Below are positions 46,361 to 55,406 of a DNA stretch of 64,000 nucleotides, piece after piece (within the stretch, counting starts at the first letter, position 1; the number at the start of each line of letters is the position of its first letter). Under the pieces are notes generated by a model. The model was not told the origin of the DNA, did no database searches, and saw only the letters and a list, made by a program, of their open reading frames with translations. Position numbers and translations under genes: made by a program. Where the stretch lies: contig NZ_FPBM01000004.1 of assembly GCF_900116715.1 (NCBI RefSeq), forward strand, positions 310,001 through 374,000, given 5' to 3'. The DNA comes from Polaromonas sp. YR568 (GTDB lineage: Bacteria > Pseudomonadota > Gammaproteobacteria > Burkholderiales > Burkholderiaceae_C).

Positions 46361-46538
46361 GCCCCCACGGTCGCTCACTTCGTGTAGCTCCCGAGGCCTT
46401 GCAGGCCGCGGCTCGCGAGACGCTTCGCCTCTGTCGCCCGTCCAAACCTGCGCAGGCAGGCTTGGAGCCGCGGGCTCCAGCCCCTCCGGGGCCGCCCGCC
46501 CTGCGGCCCGGCAAAGCCGGTTCCGCGGCTCATGCTGG
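46361..46538. repeat. intergenic repeat family A, copy 1 (extended)
   Basis: Shares blocks CCCCCACGGTC, CTCACTTCGTGT, GGGGCCGCCCGCC and GGCAAAGCCGGTTCCGCGG then CTCATGCTGG with 55223-55316. Here about 85 extra bases sit between the two halves. It starts 2 bases after the receiver gene stop. Confidence 0.8.
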
Positions 46539-46569
46539 GTTGAAGAGTTCAGGGCGTGACTAGCGGGGG

Positions 46570-47436
46570 TCATAGCTTGAATTCATAGTCCACGCTCATG
46601 GGCGCGTGGTCTGAAAAGCGCTGTTCTTTGTAAATATGTTCGCTGCGCGCCAGTGCTGCAAAGGCCGGTGTGGCGAGGTGATAGTCCAGGCGCCAGCCCA
46701 CGTTCTTGGCATAGGCCTGGCCGCGGTTGCTCCACCAGGTGTAGGCCGCATCGGTCGTCGTGGGTTGCAGTTTGCGGTACACGTCGACCATGCCGCCGCC
46801 CCTGACTGACGGGCCCGTGCGTTCCGTCAGTTCTTCGGCGGCTTCATTGACGAGTTCGGCGTCGCGCAGCAGCTCGGTCATCCAGGCGCGCTCTTCGGGC
46901 AGGAAGCCGCTGTTCTTCTTGTTGCCCTTGTAGTTCTTCAAATCGATTTCCTGGTGCGCGATGTTGATGTCGCCGCACAGCACGAAGTCGCGCGTTTCTT
47001 TCAGCGCCAGCAGGCGCGGGTAGAACTCGGCGAGGAAGCGGAATTTCGCGGCCTGGCGTTCTTCGCCCGACGAGCCGCTGGGGAAATAGCAGCTGATGAT
47101 GGACAGCTTGGGGCTTTGCTTGCGGCCGGGCCGGTCAAAGCGCAGTTCCACATAGCGGCCTTCTGCGTCGAATTCGCTCGAGCCGTAGCCCACGATCACA
47201 TCGCTCGGCTCATGGCGCGTGTAGACGCCCACACCCGAATAGCCCTTTTTCTCGGCGAAATGGAAATGGCCTTTCAGGCCGGCGATTTCTTCAAACCGGC
47301 CGCTCATGTCGGCGGCCTGGGCCTTGAGCTCCTGCACGCAAATACAATCCGGCATGGACTGTGCTACCCAGTCCTGCAGACCTTTGCTGGCTGCGGAGCG
47401 GATACCGTTGAGGTTGAGGCTGGTCAATTTAAACAT
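46570..47436 (-). CDS. xth: exodeoxyribonuclease III
   Basis: 288 residues, ExoIII/AP endonuclease fold. SLNLNGIRSAASKG, ICVQELKAQ (metal Glu), GDINIAHQEIDLKN and the closing SDHAPMSVDYEF are present. Removes 3' blocks and cleaves abasic sites. ATG at 47436; the start codons of xth and divergent pyrE are only 10 bp apart. Confidence 0.93.
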   Translation of the reverse strand: MFKLTSLNLNGIRSAASKGLQDWVAQSMPDCICVQELKAQAADMSGRFEEIAGLKGHFHFAEKKGYSGVGVYTRHEPSDVIVGYGSSEFDAEGRYVELRFDRPGRKQSPKLSIISCYFPSGSSGEERQAAKFRFLAEFYPRLLALKETRDFVLCGDINIAHQEIDLKNYKGNKKNSGFLPEERAWMTELLRDAELVNEAAEELTERTGPSVRGGGMVDVYRKLQPTTTDAAYTWWSNRGQAYAKNVGWRLDYHLATPAFAALARSEHIYKEQRFSDHAPMSVDYEFKL

Positions 47437-47446
47437 GGGACTTCCA

Positions 47447-48196
47447 ATGAGCACGGCAGGCGAACAAGGCAACAAGGTCGATCAGGGCCACAACAAGGAC
47501 GGCGCACTGGCACAGGAATTCGTGCAGTTCGCCCTGGAGTCGGGCGTGCTGCGCTTCGGGCAATTCAAGACCAAGGCCGGGCGCATGAGCCCCTATTTTT
47601 TCAACGCCGGCCTGTTTGACGACGGGGCCAAGCTCGGACGGCTGGCGCAATTCTATGCGCGCCACCTGCTGGCCGAAGAGCAGCGCAGCGGGCTCGAGTT
47701 CGACATGATTTTCGGGCCGGCCTACAAGGGCATTCCACTGGCCGCCGCCGTCGCCATTGAGCTGGCGCGGCTGGGGCGCAACTACCCGTTTGCCTACAAC
47801 CGCAAGGAAGCCAAAGACCATGGCGAGGGCGGCACGCTGGTTGGTGCGCCCGTCAAAGGCCGTGTGCTGATCATTGACGACGTGATGTCGGCCGGCACGG
47901 CCGCGCGCGAATCGATTGCCATCATCAAGGCCGCGGGCGCAACGCCTCATGCGGTGGCGCTGGCGCTGGACCGCCAGGAGAAGGCCACTGAAAATGGCGT
48001 GGATGTGAGTCATAGTGCCGTGCAATATGTTACGAATCAGTTACGCCTTCAGGTTTGCGCGATTGCGCGGCTCACTGACTTGCTGCAGTATCTCTCGGTG
48101 CAAGGCGACGCATCGTCAGACTCTCCAGATGCGCCGTCCCTGAAGACGCATTACCAGGCCGTGCTGGCCTACCGCCAACGCTACGGCGTGGATTGA
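47447..48196 (+). CDS. pyrE: orotate phosphoribosyltransferase
   Basis: 249 residues. FGQFKTKAGRMSPYFFNAG and the PRPP loop VLIIDDVMSAGTAARESI are diagnostic. Makes OMP from orotate and PRPP in pyrimidine synthesis. About 20 extra residues at the N-terminus and a 25-residue C-terminal extension compared with E. coli. ATG 47447 or, four codons earlier, 47435 (overlapping the xth start) are both possible. Confidence 0.93.
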   Translation: MSTAGEQGNKVDQGHNKDGALAQEFVQFALESGVLRFGQFKTKAGRMSPYFFNAGLFDDGAKLGRLAQFYARHLLAEEQRSGLEFDMIFGPAYKGIPLAAAVAIELARLGRNYPFAYNRKEAKDHGEGGTLVGAPVKGRVLIIDDVMSAGTAARESIAIIKAAGATPHAVALALDRQEKATENGVDVSHSAVQYVTNQLRLQVCAIARLTDLLQYLSVQGDASSDSPDAPSLKTHYQAVLAYRQRYGVD

Positions 48197-48211
48197 CGTT
48201 AAGGACCCAAA

Positions 48212-48868
48212 TTGCCTTTACATACAGCGCTTACTGTCACCTTGATTTCGCTCGCCTGCCTGGTGGGAACTGCTGCGGCCCAGAGCATCTATACCTGCGT
48301 CGACGGCAAAGGCCGCAAGATCACGGCCGACCGCCCGATTGTTGAATGCATAGACCGCACCCAGCAGGAGCTCAATCGCACCGGCACCGTCAAGCGCCAG
48401 GTTGGCCCTTCACTGACCGCCGAAGAGCGCGCCGTGCAGGAAGAAAAAGACAAAGCCGCTGCCGAAGCGCGCGCGCGCGAGGCCGAAGACAAACGCCGCG
48501 ACCGCGCCCTGCTGCTGCGCTACCCGAACCGCGGGGTGCACGATCAGGAACGCGAGTCGGCGCTTGCGCAGGTCGACGAGGTCATCAAGGCATCCAACAA
48601 GAGAACACTGGAGTTGGCCGAGCAGCGCAAGGCCATCCAGGCCGAGTTCGAGTTTTACGTGAAAGACCCGAGTAAAGCGCCGCCCTCGCTCAAGCGCAAG
48701 CTGGAAGAAAACAACAACAGCTCGGCCGTGCAAAAACGATTCATCACCGAGCAGGAGCAGGAGAAAAAGCGTGTCAACCTGCGCTTTGATGAAGAGCTGG
48801 TCAAGCTCAACCAGCTCTGGGCCATGGCTGGCCCGCCTGCCGGTGTCAAGCCGGCGGTCAAACACTGA
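48212..48868 (+). CDS. secreted coiled-coil protein with DUF4124-like start
   Basis: 218 residues, TTG start. Signal peptide (about 1-23) then SIYTCVDGKGRKITADRPI, a DUF4124-like segment with two Cys, then a charged helical region rich in Glu/Lys/Arg (65-200) that should form a coiled coil. Periplasmic; function unknown. 15 bp after pyrE. Confidence 0.75.
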   Translation: MPLHTALTVTLISLACLVGTAAAQSIYTCVDGKGRKITADRPIVECIDRTQQELNRTGTVKRQVGPSLTAEERAVQEEKDKAAAEARAREAEDKRRDRALLLRYPNRGVHDQERESALAQVDEVIKASNKRTLELAEQRKAIQAEFEFYVKDPSKAPPSLKRKLEENNNSSAVQKRFITEQEQEKKRVNLRFDEELVKLNQLWAMAGPPAGVKPAVKH

Positions 48869-48898
48869 TTGAGGCAATCGATCAGGGCCAAACCAGGC

Positions 48899-48950
48899 TG
48901 CAGCCCTTTAGACAAGGGCGTAAGCAGCTACTCTTTCAATAGCGCCTGCT
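48899..48950 (-). repeat. intergenic repeat family B, copy 3
   Basis: On the minus strand GCGCTATTGAAAGAGTAGC, TGCTTACGCCC then a AAGGGCTGCAG end. Shares the GCTATT...AGCTGCTTACGC core with copies 1 and 2; here it lies between two convergent genes. Confidence 0.65.
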
Positions 48951-48992
48951 GGTTGACCCGCTTCAGTTCCCCGCCATCCAAAGAGGGCAGCT

Positions 48993-50492
48993 TCAGCCCA
49001 GCTTCTTCTTCAGCAATTCATTGACCTGCGCCGGGTTGGCTTTGCCCTTGGTGGCCTTCATGGCCTGACCGACCAGTGCGTTCATGGCCTTGGCGTTGCC
49101 CGCGCGGACCTCTTCCACATTTTTGGCATTGGCGGCCAGGACGTCGTCGATGATTTTTTCCAGCTCGCCGGTGTCGCTCATCTGCTTGAGGCTCTTGGCC
49201 TCGATGATGGCGTCGGCGCTTTCGCCTTCGCCCGTCCACAGCGCGTCAAACACCTGCCTGGCGGCATTGTTGGAAATCGTGCCGTCGGCGATGCGGCCTA
49301 TCAGCGCGGCCAGCTGCGCCGCGCTGACGGTGGAGGCTTCAATCGATTTTTCTTCGCCGTTCAGGCGCCGCGACAACTCGCCCATCACCCAGTTGCTCGC
49401 CAGTTTGGCTTGCTTGCTCGCAGCGGCCACGGCTTCGAAGTAGGCGGCGGTTGCCTTGCTCTGCGTGAGCTGGCCGGCGTCGTATTCAGGCAAGCCGTAG
49501 TCGGCCACAAAACGCGCAGCCATCACACGCGGCAGCTCGGACATTTCCGAACGCGTCTTCTCCACCCAGTCGCGGCCGATCACCAGCGGTGGTAAGTCCG
49601 GGTCGGGGAAGTAGCGGTAGTCGGCCGCGTCTTCCTTGGTGCGCATGCTTCGCGTCTCGCCTGTGTCCGGGTCAAACAGCACGGTTGCCTGCTGAATGGC
49701 GTGGCCGTCTTCAATCTGCTCGATCTGCCAGCGCACCTCGAAGTCGATGGCCTGTTGCATGAACTTGAAGCTGTTCAGGTTCTTGATCTCGCGGCGCGTG
49801 CCCAGCGGGCCGCCCGGCTTGCGCACCGACACGTTCGCATCGCAGCGGAAGCTGCCTTCCTGCATATTGCCGTCGCAAATGCCGATCCAGGTGACGATCT
49901 TGTGCAGCTCTTTGGCGTAGGCCACAGCCTCGGCGGAAGAGCGCATGTCGGGCTCGGTGACGATCTCCAGCAGCGGCGTGCCTGCGCGGTTCAGGTCAAT
50001 GCCGCTCATGCCGATGAAGTCTTCGTGCAGCGACTTGCCTGCATCCTCTTCAAGGTGCGCGCGCACCAGGCGCACAGAATGGGGTTTGCCATCCACGAAA
50101 AACTCGACGCTGCCGCCTTGCACCACTGGAATCTCGAACTGGCTGATCTGGTAGCCCTTGGGCAGATCGGGGTAGAAGTAATTTTTACGCGCGAACACGC
50201 TGTGCCCGGCGATGTGCGCATTGACGGCCAGGCCGAACTCAATGGCGCGTTGCACCGCGCCCTTGTTCATCACCGGCAGCGCGCCGGGCAGGGCGAAGTC
50301 CACGGCGGAGGCCTGTGTGTTCGGCTCCGCGCCGAACGCGGTGGAGGCGCGGCTGAAGATTTTCGACGCCGTGGTGAGCTGTGTATGGGTCTCAAAGCCG
50401 ATGATGACTTCGTAGCCTTGCACCAGCGGCCCGGTGGGGCGGCCGGCTTGCATTTCGGCGAAGGGGTTGACGGTGGATTGGGTCTGGCTCAT
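48993..50492 (-). CDS. gatB: Asp-tRNA(Asn)/Glu-tRNA(Gln) amidotransferase subunit B
   Basis: 499 residues. [21 protein letters not shown] start, [15 protein letters not shown] and the C-terminal YqeY-like tail are all typical. GatB is the kinase and tRNA-binding subunit of GatCAB, which amidates Glu-tRNA(Gln) and/or Asp-tRNA(Asn). Third gene of gatC-gatA-gatB, 10 bp after gatA. Confidence 0.96.
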   Translation of the reverse strand: MSQTQSTVNPFAEMQAGRPTGPLVQGYEVIIGFETHTQLTTASKIFSRASTAFGAEPNTQASAVDFALPGALPVMNKGAVQRAIEFGLAVNAHIAGHSVFARKNYFYPDLPKGYQISQFEIPVVQGGSVEFFVDGKPHSVRLVRAHLEEDAGKSLHEDFIGMSGIDLNRAGTPLLEIVTEPDMRSSAEAVAYAKELHKIVTWIGICDGNMQEGSFRCDANVSVRKPGGPLGTRREIKNLNSFKFMQQAIDFEVRWQIEQIEDGHAIQQATVLFDPDTGETRSMRTKEDAADYRYFPDPDLPPLVIGRDWVEKTRSEMSELPRVMAARFVADYGLPEYDAGQLTQSKATAAYFEAVAAASKQAKLASNWVMGELSRRLNGEEKSIEASTVSAAQLAALIGRIADGTISNNAARQVFDALWTGEGESADAIIEAKSLKQMSDTGELEKIIDDVLAANAKNVEEVRAGNAKAMNALVGQAMKATKGKANPAQVNELLKKKLG

Positions 50493-50502
50493 GTCAAATC
50501 AC

Positions 50503-52014
50503 TTAAAGGCTTGGGGGCTGGCGCAGGTGCCAGTCGGTTGCGAGCTGGAACTGGTGCGCCGCGCCCAGCAGTTGCGCTTCCTTGAAGTAGTTGCCGATCA
50601 GCTGCAGGCCCACGGGCATGCCGCCCGCGCCAAAGCCTGCCGGCACGCTCATGCCCGGCAGGCCGGCCAGGCTGGAGGAGAGCGTGTAGATGTCGGCCAG
50701 GTAGTTGGCGACCGGGTCGTCGGATTTTTCGCCGATCTTCCATGCGACGGTGGGCGAGACCGGGCCGGCAATGATGTCGCACTGCGTGAAGGCGGTCTGG
50801 AAATCCTGCGCGATCAGGCGGCGGATTTTTTGCGCCTTGAGGTAGTAGGCGTCGTAATAACCGTGCGACAGCACGTAGGTGCCGATCATGATGCGGCGTG
50901 TGGCCTCGTCGCCGAAGCCTTCGCTGCGCGACTTCTTGTACATGTCGTTGAGGTCGGTGTATTGCGCCGCGCGATGGCCGTAACGCACGCCGTCAAAGCG
51001 GCTCAGGTTGCTGCTGGCTTCGGCCGGTGCGATCACGTAGTACACAGGGATGGACAGCTCGGTCAGCGGCAGGCTCACATCGACCAGCGTCGCGCCCAGC
51101 TTTTCATACTCGGCCAGCGCGCCGCGCACGGCGGCCAGCACGTCGGGCGCACAACCCGCGCCGAAGAACTGCGTGGGCAGCCCGATCCGCAAGCCCTTTA
51201 GCGGTTTTTCGCCCGCGGAGGGGGCGTGGGAAGCTATCAAATCTGTAGCGTAGTCGGTAACGGGCAAATCCAGCGAAGTCGAGTCACGGTCAGGGTCGGG
51301 CCCGGCCATGCTGGAGAGCAGCAGGGCGCAGTCGAGCGCGCTGCGCGCCATCGGGCCGGCCTGGTCCAGGCTGGAGGCAAACGCCACCATGCCGTAGCGC
51401 GAGCAGCGGCCGTAGGTGGGCTTGATGCCGGTGATGCCGGTCAGCGACGCGGGCTGGCGGATCGAGCCGCCGGTGTCGGTGCCGGTGGCGGCGGGCACCA
51501 GGCGCGCTGCCACAGCGGCCGCCGAGCCGCCCGAGGAGCCGCCCGGAATGCGCTCCAGGTCCCAGGGGTTTTTGACCGGTTTGTAGGCGCTGTTGTCGTT
51601 GCCTGAGCCCATGGCGAACTCGTCGCAGTTGAGCTTGCCCAGCGCGACCATGCCGGCGCCTTCGAGGCCGAGGTTTCTCACCACGGTTGCGTCGAACGGG
51701 CTGCGGTAGTTTTCGAGGATCTTCGAGCCGGCGGTGGTGGGAAAGTCGCGCGTGACGAACACGTCCTTGTGCGCCAGCGGCACACCCAGAAGCGGCGTGC
51801 GTTCGCCGGCGGCCAGGCGGGCGTCGGCTGCTTTGGCCTGGGCCAGCGACACGTCGGTGTTGGTGGCGAGGAAGGCGCCCAGGTTTTCCTGCGCAATGCG
51901 GGCCAGGAAATGCTGGGTGACTTCGACACTGGAGACTTCGCGGGCGGCCAGTTTGGCGGCCAGCTGCGCGACGCCCAGGTCGTGCAGGTCAGAGGATGAT
52001 TTCAGGCTGCTCAT
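50503..52014 (-). CDS. gatA: Asp-tRNA(Asn)/Glu-tRNA(Gln) amidotransferase subunit A
   Basis: 503 residues, amidase signature family. Catalytic Lys in PLAHKDVF and the two serines in [17 protein letters not shown] and [12 protein letters not shown]. GatA releases ammonia from glutamine. The frame stays open far upstream because it runs through gatC in another frame; the true start is the ATG at 52014, overlapping the gatC stop. A family-B-type repeat core lies inside the coding sequence at 51233-51252. Confidence 0.96.
   Translation of the reverse strand: MSSLKSSSDLHDLGVAQLAAKLAAREVSSVEVTQHFLARIAQENLGAFLATNTDVSLAQAKAADARLAAGERTPLLGVPLAHKDVFVTRDFPTTAGSKILENYRSPFDATVVRNLGLEGAGMVALGKLNCDEFAMGSGNDNSAYKPVKNPWDLERIPGGSSGGSAAAVAARLVPAATGTDTGGSIRQPASLTGITGIKPTYGRCSRYGMVAFASSLDQAGPMARSALDCALLLSSMAGPDPDRDSTSLDLPVTDYATDLIASHAPSAGEKPLKGLRIGLPTQFFGAGCAPDVLAAVRGALAEYEKLGATLVDVSLPLTELSIPVYYVIAPAEASSNLSRFDGVRYGHRAAQYTDLNDMYKKSRSEGFGDEATRRIMIGTYVLSHGYYDAYYLKAQKIRRLIAQDFQTAFTQCDIIAGPVSPTVAWKIGEKSDDPVANYLADIYTLSSSLAGLPGMSVPAGFGAGGMPVGLQLIGNYFKEAQLLGAAHQFQLATDWHLRQPPSL
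51233..51252 (+). repeat. repeat core inside gatA
   Basis: GCTATCAAATCTGTAGCGTA resembles the GCTATT...AGC core of family B, but it lies within gatA and is translated, on the minus strand, as YATDLIAS in a surface-loop region between SLDLPVTD and [11 protein letters not shown]. In frame, no damage to the gene. Confidence 0.45.
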
Positions 52015-52310
52015 TCGATCACCTTGGGCACGAGGAACAGGCCGCGCTCTACCGCGGGGGCGCTCACCTGGCTGACGTCGCGCTGGTTGGGCTCGCTGGC
52101 GATGTCTTCGCGCAGGCGCAGGGCAACTTCGCCGATCACCGCGGCCGGGTGGGCCAGGGGCTCCACGCCTTCGGTATTGACGGCTTCCATCTGCTCGACC
52201 AGGGCGAAAAAGCCGTTGATCTGGCTCAGGGTGTGCTCGGTTTCGTCGGGGCGCAATTCCAGCCGCGCCAGGTTGGCGACGCGGGCGATGTCTTGGGGTG
52301 TCAATGCCAT
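52011..52310 (-). CDS. gatC: Asp-tRNA(Asn)/Glu-tRNA(Gln) amidotransferase subunit C
   Basis: 99 residues, family length. [19 protein letters not shown], then [28 protein letters not shown], the usual GatC core. Small scaffold that ties GatA to GatB. ATG at 52310. Overlaps gatA by 4 bp. First gene of the operon, divergent from mreB. Confidence 0.94.
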   Translation of the reverse strand: MALTPQDIARVANLARLELRPDETEHTLSQINGFFALVEQMEAVNTEGVEPLAHPAAVIGEVALRLREDIASEPNQRDVSQVSAPAVERGLFLVPKVIE

Positions 52311-52521
52311 GGGTAGGGGTGTGAAGGAATTCGGGAAGGGGGCAGCGAAAAAGGCGAAAAAAGGGCGAAAAAAAGGGCAAAAACCGCGGGCTGAAACGAG
52401 GTGTAAAGCTGAAAAAACGCCCCCGGAAGCCCATGAATTCACAGGGGATGCGTTATTATCCCGCCTTTGGTGTGAAATCAGGGCCGGATGCACTCTTTAG
52501 GCGCTTTTTAGGTGCCGGAAG

Positions 52522-52554
52522 CAGGTTTCGAATAGGTTTCGAAAAGATTTCGAA
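52522..52554. promoter_or_regulatory. three 11-bp direct repeats in the gatC-mreB intergenic region
   Basis: CAGGTTTCGAA, TAGGTTTCGAA and AAGATTTCGAA follow each other without gap, each ending in the palindrome TTCGAA. The 11-bp period is one helical turn, so three identical sites face the same side of the DNA, about 95-125 bp before mreB. Nothing else notable in the 336-base gap 52311-52646 except an AT-rich stretch near 52451-52457 that may belong to a promoter. Confidence 0.6.
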
Positions 52555-52595
52555 GTGCGGCCGGCCTCAGTTTCCCATCATGGCTTGATCAATAA

Positions 52596-53690
<1,095 letters not shown>

Positions 53691-53755
53691 GCGTCTTCAT
53701 GCCGTACTTCATGCTGCACGCCGGGCATGAAGCGGGGCCAGCCTGACAGCGAACC

Positions 53756-54679
53756 ATGCCTTTAGGAACCCTCGACAGATCCCCGCCGCCCTTTTTTAAA
53801 CAGGGGCCGTCGGCGCTGTCCAAGCTGATGTTTTTCAGCGCGCTGTCCTTGTTCCTGATGGTGGCCGACACCCGTTTTCGCATCACCCAGCCGGTGCGCG
53901 CCGCGTTGGCGACCGCGCTCTACCCGGTGCAGTGGCTGGCCTTGCAGCCGGTGCGCGCGGTGCAGGGCGGCGGCGAATACTTCACCACGCTCAACCAGGC
54001 CAAGGTCGCCAGCGAAGAAGCCGGCCGCAAGCTGGCGCTGCAGTCGCTGCGCGCCGGCCAGGTCGAGCAGCTCAGCCAGGAAAACACCCGCCTGCGCAAA
54101 CTGCTGGGCCTGCGCGAGCAACTCGCCACGCCCGTCATGGCAGCTGAAGTGCTGTACGACGCGGCCGACCCCTACACCCGCAAGGTGATCATCGACAAGG
54201 GCATGGCGCAGGGCGTGGATCTCGGCTCACCGGTGCTGGACGAGTCCGGCGTGCTGGGCCAGGTCACGCGCGTGCACCCGCTGGTGAGTGAGGTCACCTT
54301 GCTGATCGACCGCGACCTCGCCATCCCGGTGCTCAATGTGCGCACCGGCGCGCGCAGTGTGGCCTACGGTGACTCGGCAACTTCGGGCAGCGGGCTGGAG
54401 CTGCGCTTCATGGGCAGCAACTCGGATGTGCAGCAGGGCGACCTGCTGACCACCAGCGGCGTCGACGGTGTCTACCCGCCGGGCCTGCCGGTGGCCAAAA
54501 TCAGCCGTATCGAGCGGCGCGCCGAATCGGCCTTTGCCAAAATTTTCTGCACGCCGCAGGCGCTGGTGACGGGGGCGCGACACGTCATCGTCGTCAAGCC
54601 CGGCACCGGCCAGATCCCGCCGCGGCCCGAGGCTGACGCGCCTGAAGCCGCACCGAAGAAGAAAGGGGCTTCGAAATGA
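53756..54679 (+). CDS. mreC: rod shape-determining protein MreC
   Basis: 307 residues. One helix near 20-42, a coiled coil (about 75-110, LRAGQVEQLSQENTRLRKLLGL) and two beta-barrel lobes (VIIDKGMAQGVDLGSPVLDESGVLGQV). A Pro/Ala/Lys tail follows. Periplasmic partner of MreB and PBP2. Confidence 0.95.
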   Translation: MPLGTLDRSPPPFFKQGPSALSKLMFFSALSLFLMVADTRFRITQPVRAALATALYPVQWLALQPVRAVQGGGEYFTTLNQAKVASEEAGRKLALQSLRAGQVEQLSQENTRLRKLLGLREQLATPVMAAEVLYDAADPYTRKVIIDKGMAQGVDLGSPVLDESGVLGQVTRVHPLVSEVTLLIDRDLAIPVLNVRTGARSVAYGDSATSGSGLELRFMGSNSDVQQGDLLTTSGVDGVYPPGLPVAKISRIERRAESAFAKIFCTPQALVTGARHVIVVKPGTGQIPPRPEADAPEAAPKKKGASK

Positions 54680-54698
54680 TCATGCAAGGAGCGACACC

Positions 54699-55217
54699 AT
54701 GATCATGCGATCCGGCCAGCAGCTGCTGCTGCCCGCCAACCCCGTTTTTATCTGGTGCAGCCTGATCGCCGCGCTGCTGCTGGACATGCTGCCGCTGGGC
54801 CGCGTGCCCTGGATGCCCGACTTCCTGGCGCTGGTGCTGGTGTTCTGGAACGTGCACCAGCCGCTGCGCGTCGGCATCGGCGTGGCCTTTATGTTCGGCC
54901 TGGGCATGGATGTGCACCAGTCCTCGCTGCTCGGCCAGCATGCGCTGTCGTACACCGCGCTGAGCTTTTTTGCCACCATGATCCACCGCCGCCTGCTGTG
55001 GTTCACGGTGCCTTCGCAGGCTTTGCAGGTGCTGCCGCTCTTTGCCGTGGCACATGGCGTGGAGCTCATCATCCGCATGATCGGCGGCGGCATCTTTCCG
55101 GGCTGGATGATGTTGCTGGCGCCGCTGATCGAGGCCTTCCTGTGGCCGGTGGTGAGTGTGCTGCTGCTGGTGCCGCAACGCCGCGCGCCCGACCCTGACC
55201 AGAATCGACCACTGTAA
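54699..55217 (+). CDS. mreD: rod shape-determining protein MreD
   Basis: 172 residues with five to six helices, containing MPDFLALVLVFWNVHQPLRVGIGVAFMFGLGMDV, the MreD signature region. Inner-membrane part of the elongasome. Second ATG at 54705 also possible. Confidence 0.93.
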   Translation: MIMRSGQQLLLPANPVFIWCSLIAALLLDMLPLGRVPWMPDFLALVLVFWNVHQPLRVGIGVAFMFGLGMDVHQSSLLGQHALSYTALSFFATMIHRRLLWFTVPSQALQVLPLFAVAHGVELIIRMIGGGIFPGWMMLLAPLIEAFLWPVVSVLLLVPQRRAPDPDQNRPL

Positions 55218-55222
55218 ATATG

Positions 55223-55316
55223 GCCCCCACGGTCACTCACTTCGTGTGTTCCCTGCCCCCCGAGGGGGCCGCCCGCCTGCGGCCTGGCAAAGCCAGTTCC
55301 GCGGCTCATGCTGGCC
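55223..55316. repeat. intergenic repeat family A, copy 2
   Basis: CCCCCACGGTCACTCACTTC, CCCCCCGAGGGGGCCGCC (a stem), then GGCAAAGCCAGTTCCGCGG and CTCATGCTGG. Sits between mreD and mrdA, so it is transcribed inside the elongasome operon. Confidence 0.8.
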
Positions 55317-55406
55317 TGCTTCGGCTCGCTTCGCATCGCCCTTGCTTTGCTGAGGGGAATCGTGCGCCTTGCGGGCACTTTTCGGCGGCAGTAGAGTCGG
55401 ACCACC

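Noticed and set aside
52015-52434. N-terminal extension of gatA through gatC
   Set aside because: The extra 140 codons read gatC out of frame and are Arg/Pro-rich; the GatA family start and the ATGA overlap fix the start at 52014.
52524-52545. tRNA T-loop resemblance (GGTTTCGAATAGG)
   Set aside because: No acceptor stem, anticodon arm or CCA-proximal pairing around it; it is part of the 11-bp repeat array.
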